A stretch of 64,000 nt of DNA from an uncultured Senegalimassilia sp. (lineage in GTDB: Bacteria > Actinomycetota > Coriobacteriia > Coriobacteriales > Eggerthellaceae), in assembly GCF_902464545.1 (NCBI RefSeq), contig NZ_CABQJR010000002.1, positions 1 to 64,000 of the forward strand. Reading direction: 5' to 3'. This document shows, in pieces, positions 19,442 through 27,470 of this stretch (the stretch's first letter is position 1; each line of letters begins with the position of its first letter). The translations under genes were made by a program, and so were the position numbers. Under the pieces are notes generated by a model. That model was given only the letters and a program-made list of their open reading frames with translations, did no database searches and had not been told where the DNA came from.

Positions 19442-19447
19442 TATAGT
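19442..19447 (+). promoter_or_regulatory. -10 box of the nickel transporter operon
   Basis: TATAGT lies between the two dyads, directly abutting the downstream one. No strong -35 is seen. Confidence 0.5.
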
Positions 19448-19474
19448 GTGTTACGGATTGATACCTCGTAACAC
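19448..19474. promoter_or_regulatory. NikR box (GTGTTAC-N13-GTAACAC)
   Basis: This exact 27-bp dyad matches the GTGTTAC-N13/14-GTAACAC motif described for NikR nickel-responsive repressors in several bacterial groups. It covers the expected transcription start of the transporter genes. I see no nikR gene in the window. Confidence 0.7.
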
Positions 19475-19540
19475 CGGGCAGGCGCGCAATGAAATCGCAG
19501 ACGTCGCGCGCCTTCGCCTGGTCGATGAAAGGATTTCTTG

Positions 19541-21175
19541 ATGAAGAGCTTCTCCAGGCGTACGTTTTTGCAGGTGGCGGGCGTAAGCGCCGCTGCAGTG
19601 GGCTTCGGCGGCGTGCTGAGCGCCTGCGCCGGCGGCTCCAACGCGGGCTCCGGCTCCGCCGCTAGCGGGGAGCATGCCTCTCAGGTTACCGTTTCCATGC
19701 CGGTGAGCAGCGAGCCCGACGCTGGTTTCGACCCGTTCGTCTCTTGGGGCTGCGGCGAGCACGTGCACGAGCCGCTCATCCAGTCCACGCTTCTGACCAC
19801 GAAGGCCGACATGGGCTTCGAGAACGACCTTGCAACGGCTTATACCTGCAGCGACGATGGCCTGACCTGGACGTTCACCATCCGCACCGACGCCAAGTTC
19901 ACCAACGGCAAGCCGGTTACCGCTCATGACGTGGCCTATACCATCAACGGCGTTGCCAACAACGAGGCCAGCGAGTGCGACCTGACCATGGTCGACGAGG
20001 CTGTCGCCATTGACGACGAGACCTGCGAGATCCATCTGAACAAGCCGTTCAACGCTCTGCTGTACACGCTGGCGGTCATCGGCATCGTGCCTGATGGCGG
20101 CCATGATGCCGACTACGGCAGCAACCCGGTGGGCAGCGGCCGCTACATGCTCGAGCAGTGGGATCGCGGCCAGCAGGTCATCCTGAAGGCCAACCCCGAC
20201 TACTATGGTGAAGCGCCGAAGATCGAGCGCGTCGTGGTGGTGTTCATGGAGGAGGACGCCAGCCTGGCGGCCGCCCGTTCCGGCCAGGTGGACGTCGCGT
20301 TCACGTCGGCTACCTTCGCCAACCAGCAGCCGAAGGGCTATGACTTGCTGAACTGCGCTTCCGTCGACTCGCGCGGCATCTCCCTGCCCACCATCGCGCC
20401 GGGCGCTACCAAGAAGCAGACGGGCGAGGAGTATCCTGCCGGCAACGCGGTGACGCAGGACCTGGCGCTGCGCCGCGCCATCAACTACGGCGTGAAGCGT
20501 CAGACGCTCATCGATAACGTGCTGAACGGCTACGGTCAGATCGCCTACAGCGTGGGCGACAACATGCCCTGGTCGACGGACGCCATGAAGTGCGAAGAGG
20601 ACCTTGCACGCGCAAAGGCCCTGCTCGACGAGGCGGGCTGGGTAGCCGGCGCCGACGGCGTGCGCGCCAAGGACGGCGTGACGGCCGCGTTCGACCTGTA
20701 CTATTCCTCCTCCGACTCGGTGCGCCAGGCCATCGCCATGGAGTTCGCCAACCAGATGAACGAGCTGGGCATCAAGGTGACGCCGAAGGGCGCAAGCTGG
20801 GACGACATCTATCAGCACCAGTTCAGCGACCCGGTCGTGTGGGGTTGGGGCTCCAACAGCCCGATCGAGGTGTACAACCTGAACTACTCCAAGGGCAACG
20901 GCAACTATTCTTGCTATGAGAACGCCGCGGTCGATGCTCACCTGAACGCCGCGCTGGCAAACCCCGTGGTCGCCGATTCGTATGACGAATGGAAGCTGGC
21001 CATGTGGGACGGCGAGAACGGCCCGGCGCCGCAGGGCGATGCCACGTGGGTGTGGTTCGCCAACGTCGACCACCTGTACTTTGTGGCCGAGGGCCTGAAG
21101 GTTGCCGAGCAGAAGCCGCATCCGCATGGTCACGGCTGGTCGATTGTGAACAACGTCGATAAGTGGAGCTGGTAG
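19541..21175 (+). CDS. nikA: Nickel/peptide-type ABC transporter substrate-binding lipoprotein
   Basis: This extracytoplasmic binding protein belongs to the DppA/OppA/NikA family and delivers ligand to the permeases encoded downstream. The 544-residue product begins with a Tat motif (SRRTFLQVAG) and lipobox LSAC, so it is probably a Tat-exported lipoprotein. Family landmarks include YTCSDDGLTWTFTIR, KPVTAHDVAYTI and NPVGSGRYMLEQW. The C-terminus has a His-containing stretch (KPHPHGHGWSIVNNVDKW) like nickel-binding members. The ATG at 19541 lies 8 bases after AAAGGA; a TTG codon directly before it is also possible. Nickel specificity is inferred from the NikR boxes, the histidines here and the His-rich NikD. 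Confidence 0.85.
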   Translation: MKSFSRRTFLQVAGVSAAAVGFGGVLSACAGGSNAGSGSAASGEHASQVTVSMPVSSEPDAGFDPFVSWGCGEHVHEPLIQSTLLTTKADMGFENDLATAYTCSDDGLTWTFTIRTDAKFTNGKPVTAHDVAYTINGVANNEASECDLTMVDEAVAIDDETCEIHLNKPFNALLYTLAVIGIVPDGGHDADYGSNPVGSGRYMLEQWDRGQQVILKANPDYYGEAPKIERVVVVFMEEDASLAAARSGQVDVAFTSATFANQQPKGYDLLNCASVDSRGISLPTIAPGATKKQTGEEYPAGNAVTQDLALRRAINYGVKRQTLIDNVLNGYGQIAYSVGDNMPWSTDAMKCEEDLARAKALLDEAGWVAGADGVRAKDGVTAAFDLYYSSSDSVRQAIAMEFANQMNELGIKVTPKGASWDDIYQHQFSDPVVWGWGSNSPIEVYNLNYSKGNGNYSCYENAAVDAHLNAALANPVVADSYDEWKLAMWDGENGPAPQGDATWVWFANVDHLYFVAEGLKVAEQKPHPHGHGWSIVNNVDKWSW

Positions 21176-21208
21176 CAACTGGCTGAACGCCGCAGGGGCA
21201 GGGCGCGT

Positions 21209-21232
21209 GAACACACCTCCGTCCCCTGTTCA
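21209..21232 (-). repeat. Single 24-bp copy of the REP-like arm
   Basis: The segment is identical over 24 bp to the arm at 10341-10364. It lies in the gap between the binding-protein gene and the first permease gene, where it may affect the transcript. No inverted partner is nearby. Confidence 0.85.
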
Positions 21233-21347
21233 TTGGCGGGGCTTGCCGTAGGGCTTGCCCCGCTTTTGCGGTTCTAGCGGATTGGTTTTGAGCTTGGAAG
21301 CCGAAGGGCTTCCGGGGAAGATTTCGAGAATTGGGACATAAGTAGGT

Positions 21348-22331
21348 ATGACGAAGTATCTTGCTCGACATATCGTGCGGTTCGCGCTGCTCATGTTGGC
21401 AGTGGGGTTGGTGGTGTTCGCGCTGGTGAGCGCCTCGCCCATCGACCCTGTCCAGGCCAACGTGGGGCAGGCCGCATACGTGAACATGTCGGAGGCCAAG
21501 CGCGCGCAGCTGGCCAGCTACTGGGGCGGCGATGTGCCGTTTTGGGAGCGTTTCGCCAACTGGGCGGGCGCGCTTTTGCACGGCGACATGGGAACGTCGC
21601 TCAGGTTCAACGCGCCCGTGTCCGAGGTGATCGCGCATCGCGCGGCAAACTCGCTGGCGCTCATGGGTATCGCGTGGTTGGTCAGCGGTGTGCTTGGCTT
21701 CGTGCTGGGCGTCGTTGCCGGCGCGCGCCGCGGCGGCGCGGTCGACCGCGTGGTGCGCGGCTATTGCTTCCTGCTGGCGTCCACGCCCACGTTTTGGCTG
21801 GGTTTGCTCATCCTGATGATCTTCGCCGTGCAGCTGGGGTGGTTTCCCATCGGGTTTTCCGTGCCCATCGGCGTGTCGGCGGCCGACGTGACGCTGGCTG
21901 ACGCGGCGCACCACCTGGTGCTTCCCGCGCTCACGCTTTCGGTGACGGGTGTGGCCAACATCGCGCTGCATACGCGCGAGAAGGTGGTCGACGTGCTGGA
22001 AAGCGATTACGTGCGTTTTGCGCGCGCCCGCGGCGAGTCCGATTTGAGCGTGGTTTTGCACCATTGCCTGCGCAACGTGGCGCTGCCGGCGGTCACGCTG
22101 CAGTGCGCGTTCATCTCCGAGATCTTCGGCGGATCGGTGCTGGTCGAGCAGGTGTTCTCGTATCCGGGCCTGGGGCAGGCGGCCGTCACCGCCGGCTTGG
22201 GCGGCGACGTTGCACTTCTGGCCGGAATCGCCCTGGTCAGCGCCGCGTTGGTGTTCGGCGGCAATCTGCTGGCGAACATCCTGTACGGTGTTTTGGATCC
22301 GCGTATGCGCGTGAGCGAAGGGAGGGCGTAA
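21348..22331 (+). CDS. nikB: ABC transporter permease, NikB/DppB type
   Basis: The 327-residue inner-membrane permease has the family N-terminal helix (HIVRFALLMLAVGLVVFALV), an extracytoplasmic loop, and five further helices. The ATPase-coupling EAA-like loop reads YVRFARARGESDLSVVLHHC, near residues 217-236. It pairs with the next permease to form the channel. The ATG follows GGGACATAAGTAGGT. The gene is separated from nikA by 172 bp containing a repeat copy, and overlaps nikC by one base. Confidence 0.88.
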   Translation: MTKYLARHIVRFALLMLAVGLVVFALVSASPIDPVQANVGQAAYVNMSEAKRAQLASYWGGDVPFWERFANWAGALLHGDMGTSLRFNAPVSEVIAHRAANSLALMGIAWLVSGVLGFVLGVVAGARRGGAVDRVVRGYCFLLASTPTFWLGLLILMIFAVQLGWFPIGFSVPIGVSAADVTLADAAHHLVLPALTLSVTGVANIALHTREKVVDVLESDYVRFARARGESDLSVVLHHCLRNVALPAVTLQCAFISEIFGGSVLVEQVFSYPGLGQAAVTAGLGGDVALLAGIALVSAALVFGGNLLANILYGVLDPRMRVSEGRA

Positions 22332-23182
22332 TGGAAAACGTGCTCCATGCCCCTGCACAACGCAGGGCGGGCAGCCGCGTGACCACGCTGGCGGCGTGCG
22401 TTTTGGCGGCTTTTGCGCTGCTGGCCGTGGTTGCGGCGGGCATCGCGCTGTACGGCCAGGCAACGGTCACCGATTTCACCGCGAAGAACCTGGCACCCTC
22501 GCTTGAGCACCCCTTCGGCACCGACTGGATGGGCCGCGACATGTTGGCGCGTACGCTGGCTGGCCTTTCCACCAGCGTGCTGGTAGGTTTGCTGGCGGCT
22601 ACCGTGTCGTCGGTGATCGCGCTGGTGCTCGGTTGCGCCGCCGCGCTCGGCGGCAAGCGCGTGGACGCTGTGGTCAGCTGGATGATCGACCTGATGATGG
22701 GCGTTCCACATATCGTGCTTTTGGTGCTCATCTCGTTCGCGCTGGGGAAGGGCTTTTGGGGCGTGACCATCGGCGTGGCCGTGACGCACTGGGCCAGCCT
22801 TGCCCGCGTGGTGCGCGCCGAGGTGCTGCAATGCCGCCAATCGAAGTTCGTCGAGGTTGCGCGCAAGCTGGGGCAAAGCCCGGCGCGCATCGCGCTTCGC
22901 CATATGGTGCCGTATGTGCTGCCGCAGTTCGTGGTGGGTTTGATCCTGCTGTTCCCGCATGCCATTTTGCATGAGGCGTCTATCACGTTCCTGGGCTTCG
23001 GCCTGCCGCCCGAGCAGCCGGCCATCGGCGTGATCTTGAGCGAATCGATGAGTTATCTGTCCACGGGCGCCTGGTGGCTGGCGGTGTTCCCCGGCCTGGC
23101 GCTCATGGCGACGGTGCTGTTGTTCGACGTGGCCGGGCAGAACCTGCGCAAGCTGGTCGACCCGCATACCGCGCAAAAGTAG
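22331..23182 (+). CDS. nikC: ABC transporter permease, NikC/DppC type
   Basis: This second permease has 283 residues. It shows the typical C-subunit start with one helix, then FGTDWMGRDMLART, a motif characteristic of DppC/NikC proteins. The EAA-like loop reads FVEVARKLGQSPARIALRHM and the C-terminal helix ends in DVAGQNLRKLVDP. The ATG overlaps the nikB stop (TAATG), so translation is probably coupled; GGAGGG lies just upstream. The longer open frame starting further left lies inside nikB and is not the start. Confidence 0.9.
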   Translation: MENVLHAPAQRRAGSRVTTLAACVLAAFALLAVVAAGIALYGQATVTDFTAKNLAPSLEHPFGTDWMGRDMLARTLAGLSTSVLVGLLAATVSSVIALVLGCAAALGGKRVDAVVSWMIDLMMGVPHIVLLVLISFALGKGFWGVTIGVAVTHWASLARVVRAEVLQCRQSKFVEVARKLGQSPARIALRHMVPYVLPQFVVGLILLFPHAILHEASITFLGFGLPPEQPAIGVILSESMSYLSTGAWWLAVFPGLALMATVLLFDVAGQNLRKLVDPHTAQK

Positions 23183-23191
23183 GTGGGGAAG

Positions 23192-24187
23192 ATGATGACG
23201 AAGACGAACGGCGGTGCGCCCATGGAGGCGTCGTCGGCGGGTAAGGCCGCCGAGTTGGCGCATGAGCGCACCGCGCACGAGGGTGCGCAGCTGCACCATC
23301 ATCATACGCATGCGGCAACGTCGAGCCACGGTGGCGGGCATCACCTGCTGCAGGTTGAGGACCTGAGCGTGAGCTTCCGCATGTACGACGAGAACGCGCC
23401 GTACTTCAAGGCGAAGCAGCACGATGTGCAGGTGCTCCACGAGTTGAGCATCGCCGTGCACACCGGCGAGATCGTGGCCGTGGTGGGTGCGTCGGGCTCG
23501 GGCAAGACGCTTCTGGCCGATGCGGTTTTGGGCCTGTTCGAGCCCAACGCCACGGTGACGGGGCGCATCTGGTTCGACGGCGAGCGCATGGACGCGGCGG
23601 GTTTGCGCGCGCTGCGCGGGCACGGGCTGTCGCTCGTGCCGCAAAGCGTGAGTCATTTGGACCCCATGATGCGCGTGGGCAAGCAGGTCGAGGGTTTTGC
23701 GAACGACCTGTCGAAGGCCGAGTGCAAAACGCGTCGCGCGCAGCTGTTCGAGCGCTATGGGCTTGGTCCCGAGGTTGCGCGTCTGTACCCGCACGAGCTG
23801 TCGGGCGGTATGGCGCGCCGCGTGCTGCTGTGCTGCGCGCTCATGGATTCGCCGCGTGTGATCGTGGCCGATGAGCCCACGCCCGGTCTTGACCTTGACC
23901 TGGCGGTTCGTGCGCTCGACGACTTTCGCGCCTTCGCCAACGAGGGCAACGGCGTGCTGCTGATCACGCACGATATCGAGCTGGCGCTGCGCGTGGCCGA
24001 CCGCGTGGCGGTGTTCAAGGACGGAACCGTGGTGGAGGAGACCGCGACGGCGAGCTTCGCCGATCCCAACTTGCTGCGCCATCCGTTCACCCGCCAGCTG
24101 TGGCATGCCCTCCCCGAGCATGATTTCGCCGTGGGCGAAAGTGCTGGCGAAGGCGGTTTCGATGGGAAGGAAGGTGGCGCGTGCTAG
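23192..24187 (+). CDS. nikD: ABC transporter ATP-binding protein NikD/DppD type, His-rich N-terminus
   Basis: This first ATPase subunit hydrolyses ATP to drive import. It shows Walker A GASGSGKT, signature LSGGMARR, Walker B VIVADEPTP and the switch histidine THD. Before the domain there is an unusual tail of about 50 residues with HHHHTH and SHGGGHH, a likely metal-binding stretch that supports a transition-metal cargo. The start is uncertain: GTG 23183, ATG 23192 and ATG 23195 are in frame, and AGGTGGGG at 23181-23188 fits the last two best. The Q-loop region reads LVPQSVSHLDPMMRVGKQV, typical of this transporter family. Confidence 0.88.
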   Translation: MMTKTNGGAPMEASSAGKAAELAHERTAHEGAQLHHHHTHAATSSHGGGHHLLQVEDLSVSFRMYDENAPYFKAKQHDVQVLHELSIAVHTGEIVAVVGASGSGKTLLADAVLGLFEPNATVTGRIWFDGERMDAAGLRALRGHGLSLVPQSVSHLDPMMRVGKQVEGFANDLSKAECKTRRAQLFERYGLGPEVARLYPHELSGGMARRVLLCCALMDSPRVIVADEPTPGLDLDLAVRALDDFRAFANEGNGVLLITHDIELALRVADRVAVFKDGTVVEETATASFADPNLLRHPFTRQLWHALPEHDFAVGESAGEGGFDGKEGGAC

Positions 24188-24774
24188 AGGCCAGAGACAT
24201 CACGTTCGGGTATCCCGGCGCAAAACCTTTGTACAGCGGGTTCAGCCTGCAGGTGGAACCTGGCGAGCGCGTGGCGTTGCAGGCGCCCTCGGGGTTCGGC
24301 AAAACCACGCTGTGCCGCGTGCTCGCCGGGTTTGAGCGCCCGCAAACCGGTCAGGTATTGGTGGATGGGCAGCCGCTTCCGCGTCGCGGCGTGTGCCCGG
24401 TGCAGCTGATCCAGCAGCATCCCGAGCAGGCGGTCGACCCGCGCCTGCGCATGCGCAAGACGTTGGCGGAAGCGGGCGAGGTGCCGCAGCAGCTGCTTGA
24501 CGACCTGGGCATCCGCGACGAATGGCTGCAGCGCTACCCCCACGAGCTGTCCGGCGGCGAGCTGCAGCGCTTCTGCATCGCCCGCGCACTGGCCACGCGC
24601 CCGCGCTACCTGATCTGCGACGAGGTGTCCACCATGCTCGACGCGGTCACCCAAGCGCACATCTGGCACGTGCTGCTCGATTACGCCGCCCGCGAAAACG
24701 CCGGCATGCTGCTGGTTTCCCATACCCCCGCGCTGACCGCCCGCATAGCAACCCGAGAAGTCGCGCTGGCGTAA
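24181..24774 (+). CDS. nikE: ABC transporter ATP-binding protein NikE/DppF type (short)
   Basis: This second ATPase subunit has Walker A APSGFGKTT, Q-loop LIQQHPEQAVDPRLRM, signature LSGGELQR, Walker B YLICDEVSTMLDAVTQ and H-loop VSHTP. At 197 residues it is shorter than usual (about 260) and lacks the C-terminal extension common in DppF and NikE. All catalytic elements are present, so it should work with NikD as a heterodimer. The GTG start at 24181 lies inside the end of nikD and implies coupled translation. The operon ends here. Confidence 0.87.
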   Translation: MLEARDITFGYPGAKPLYSGFSLQVEPGERVALQAPSGFGKTTLCRVLAGFERPQTGQVLVDGQPLPRRGVCPVQLIQQHPEQAVDPRLRMRKTLAEAGEVPQQLLDDLGIRDEWLQRYPHELSGGELQRFCIARALATRPRYLICDEVSTMLDAVTQAHIWHVLLDYAARENAGMLLVSHTPALTARIATREVALA

Positions 24775-24868
24775 TGCGAACGCGTACCCGGACGCTTCGG
24801 GGACGTAGCCCTAAGCATCCGGGTTCGCGTCGGGTGCCTGGCGTCCGTGCGGGTTGCAGCTCGAGGGA

Positions 24869-24894
24869 CGCCGCGTTCTCTCGCGGCGCTTCTT
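24869..24894 (+). terminator. Probable terminator of the nickel transporter operon
   Basis: A perfect 7-bp stem (CGCCGCG / CGCGGCG) with a six-base loop is followed by CTTCTT. The remaining part of the 359-bp gap to 25134 holds a larger imperfect hairpin at about 24777-24830 and no gene. Confidence 0.55.
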
Positions 24895-25133
24895 GGTGTT
24901 TAACCCGCTCCCCCGATATGCCCGGTTCCAAGATGTCGGGAAGCGCTTGGGACGTTCTTTTCCCGAAATGGCGCCCTTTTGCCCCACCCGTTTGCCCACC
25001 CGTTTTCGAAATTGCCTGGTAAACCACCCTGCTTCGTGTCTGCTGGTCGCTTTGTCCTCAGCCTATCCTTCGTCATGTCCTCCGCAAGGATGCGCGAGGG
25101 TCTTGCATGGTTTCACGAGGGAGAGGAAGGGCC

Positions 25134-25706
25134 ATGAGCAAAACGGATGTCTCTGGAAGCGCCCAAAAAGGGCGCAAGGGACTCATCGTCACGGTTGTCG
25201 CGATCGTCGTGATCGCGCTTGCGGGTGCGGGCTTTTGGGTATGGCATCAGCAGCCGAGCTTCTGCAACGCGATCTGTCACAAGCCGATGGACCGCTACGT
25301 GGAAACGTATGAATCCGGCAACTCGTCGATGCTGTCGGCGGTTCACGCGAAGCAGGGCAAAGTGTGCCTGGATTGCCACGAGGCGAAGCTCGACGACCAG
25401 GTCGCCGAGGCCACCGCGTGGGTGTCCGGCGACTTCACCGACCCCGTTGCCGAGAATACGTTCCAATACAACGAGAGTTTCTGCCTGAACGAGTCGTGCC
25501 ACAACATGACGCGCGACGAGCTCACCGAATCCACCAGCGATATGGCGTTCAACCCGCATGTGCAGCAGCATGGCGATATCGACTGCGGCGAATGCCATAA
25601 GGCGCATTCCGAGTCCGTGATGTACTGCACGCAGTGCCATGCCGAGGCCGAGGTGCCCGATGGCTGGATGTCGTACAGCGACTACATGAGCGCGAAGCAG
25701 AGCTAG
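25134..25706 (+). CDS. Membrane-anchored multihaem cytochrome c (NrfH/CgrA-like)
   Basis: The 190-residue protein has one N-terminal membrane anchor (LIVTVVAIVVIALAGAGFWV, about residues 20-39) and an external haem domain. Five haem-attachment sites are visible: C44-x3-C48-H49, C78-x2-C81-H82, C117-x4-C122-H123, C151-x2-C154-H155 and C165-x2-C168-H169. The first and third are non-standard spacings. It probably passes electrons from menaquinol to the flavoprotein encoded 10 bp downstream. The ATG follows GAGAGGAAGGG. The pair resembles the cytochrome/flavoprotein reductases of gut Eggerthellaceae, including cardiac glycoside reductase. The substrate cannot be read from sequence. Confidence 0.85.
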   Translation: MSKTDVSGSAQKGRKGLIVTVVAIVVIALAGAGFWVWHQQPSFCNAICHKPMDRYVETYESGNSSMLSAVHAKQGKVCLDCHEAKLDDQVAEATAWVSGDFTDPVAENTFQYNESFCLNESCHNMTRDELTESTSDMAFNPHVQQHGDIDCGECHKAHSESVMYCTQCHAEAEVPDGWMSYSDYMSAKQS

Positions 25707-25716
25707 GGGGAACGGA

Positions 25717-27204
25717 ATGACTACGAACGATATGACGCTTGACGCACGTCGCGGCCTGAGCCGCCGCCAGTTCGTCGGCCTTGCGGGCCTGGGGCTGGCA
25801 ACCATCGCGCTTGGCAACCTGACCGGCTGCTCGAAGGGCGCGACGCAGTACGTCTACGATGTGGTGGTCGTCGGTTCCGGCGGTTCGGGAACCACATCGG
25901 CCGCCTTCGCCGCTAAAAACGGCGCGAAGACGGTGTGCATCGAGAAGCTCGGCTGGCAGGGCGGTTCCAGCTCGCTTGCGCTTGGCACGTTCTACGGCTC
26001 GGGCACGGTGCAGCAAAAGGAGCTCGGTATCGACGACACGCCGGATGACTACTACAACTATCTGCTCACGCGCAACGCCGACAAGGTCGACCTGGCTATG
26101 AACCGCTTCATGGCCGATCACTCCGGCGAGACGATCGACTGGCTGCGCGAGGATCTGAAGGTCCCGTTCAAGGACGAGATCAAGGGCAACGGCAAGGACA
26201 AGGTCAAGCGCGGGCACATGTGCAAGAACAACGCCGATGATGCGCTGAAGGCCGTGACGCAGCTGGCCAAGGAGCAGGGCGTGGACTTCCATTTCGATAC
26301 CGATGCAACCGCGCTCATCGTGGACGAGTCGACGGGCCGCGTCGTGGGCGTGCGCGCCGAAAAGGCGGGCAAGGAGGTCATCTACAACGCCAAGGCCGTC
26401 ATCATCGCGTCGGGCGGTTTCTGCCGCAATCCCGAGATGATTGCGAAGTATTGCCCTGATTACGTTGGCGTTTACACGGAAGTGGGTATCGGCCTTGACG
26501 GTTCCGGGCTGCAGATGGGGCTGGACATCGGTGCGGCTTACACGGGTCACGGCGGCACGAACGGTATTCTGGCGTGTCCGGTCGAGCCTGGCCAATCCAA
26601 GTTGATCAGCGCCAAGGCGCTGTGGGTCGACTCGAAGGGCAAGCGTTTCGTGAATGAAGGCGGCCAGACGCACGACATCTATTATCAGGTGGCGCACTTC
26701 GATGACCAGCAGTTCTTCGCCGTGTACGACCAGGCAATGGTCGACGGCTTGACCGATAAGCTCAAGAAGAAGGTTGCTATGGGTCTTGAGCAGGGCATGT
26801 TCGCCAAGGGCGACACCGTCGAGGCCGCAGCGGCGCAGCTGGGTGTGGACGGCGTGGCGTGCTCCGAGACGCTGGCGGCGTACAACGAGATGGTCGCATC
26901 GGGCGCCGACACGCAGTTCAAGAAGGGCGCGGCGAACCTGGTGGCGTTGACTCAGGCGCCGTATTACCTGCTCAAGATGGGCGTGTGCACCCACGGTTCG
27001 TTCGGCGGTTTCGATATCAACACCGACTTCCAGGTGAAGAACGAACAGGGCGAGATTATCCCCGGTCTGTACTCTGCCGGTGAGGTATGCTGCGGTACCT
27101 TCATCTACGATGACTATCCGGCGGGCGGCTGCGGCTTGAACTTCGCCTACACGTCCGGCCGCTTCGCGGGCGCGAACGCGGCGAGCGAGGCGTTGAGCGC
27201 GTAA
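25717..27204 (+). CDS. Tat-exported FAD reductase, fumarate/urocanate reductase-like
   Basis: This 495-residue flavoprotein of the fumarate reductase flavoprotein family is exported folded. The N-terminus has the Tat motif LSRRQFVGLAG and a possible lipobox LTGC. The FAD motif VVVVGSGGSGTTSAAFAAKNG follows at about residue 49 (glycines G-x-G-x2-G). Further family features are IIASGGFCRNPEMIAKY, KALWVDSKGKRFVNEGG and the C-terminal GLYSAGEVCCG and YTSGRFAGANAA, with the active-site arginine region retained. With the cytochrome upstream it forms a menaquinol-linked terminal reductase for an organic acceptor. Many paralogues of this family act on different substrates, so none is named here. Confidence 0.88.
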   Translation: MTTNDMTLDARRGLSRRQFVGLAGLGLATIALGNLTGCSKGATQYVYDVVVVGSGGSGTTSAAFAAKNGAKTVCIEKLGWQGGSSSLALGTFYGSGTVQQKELGIDDTPDDYYNYLLTRNADKVDLAMNRFMADHSGETIDWLREDLKVPFKDEIKGNGKDKVKRGHMCKNNADDALKAVTQLAKEQGVDFHFDTDATALIVDESTGRVVGVRAEKAGKEVIYNAKAVIIASGGFCRNPEMIAKYCPDYVGVYTEVGIGLDGSGLQMGLDIGAAYTGHGGTNGILACPVEPGQSKLISAKALWVDSKGKRFVNEGGQTHDIYYQVAHFDDQQFFAVYDQAMVDGLTDKLKKKVAMGLEQGMFAKGDTVEAAAAQLGVDGVACSETLAAYNEMVASGADTQFKKGAANLVALTQAPYYLLKMGVCTHGSFGGFDINTDFQVKNEQGEIIPGLYSAGEVCCGTFIYDDYPAGGCGLNFAYTSGRFAGANAASEALSA

Positions 27205-27365
27205 GGAGGACGTGTCGAGCGTGGGCAAGTCGTTGGCGGCAACGGGCGGTACCGGGTAAACGCGGATGCAGCGGGTTCGTTCGCGCGCGTTCATCGTGAC
27301 CGTACGGTTGCGATGTGTCCCGAGCAAAGCACGCCCGTGATGAGCTAGCGAAATAGCAAGGCGAT

Positions 27366-27403
27366 AAGGCGCCGCGGTTCGAAATGCGGACCGTGGCGCC
27401 TTT
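27366..27403 (+). terminator. Terminator after the reductase operon
   Basis: The 13-bp stem AAGGCGCCGCGGT / ACCGTGGCGCCTT has one wobble pair and a short T run (TTTG). It ends the cytochrome/flavoprotein unit before the regulator gene. Confidence 0.7.
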
Positions 27404-27470
27404 GTGCGCCTCTTGATGTGCAAAAAAGGTATACTGCCGGAAATAAGGGAGAAGTCCGGGAGAGGGCTCA

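Noticed and set aside
19541..24774. Dipeptide/oligopeptide transporter call
   Set aside because: The proteins fit the broad Dpp/Opp/Nik family, but the NikR box, the histidine-containing binding protein and the His-rich ATPase favour nickel. Peptide transport stays as the alternative.
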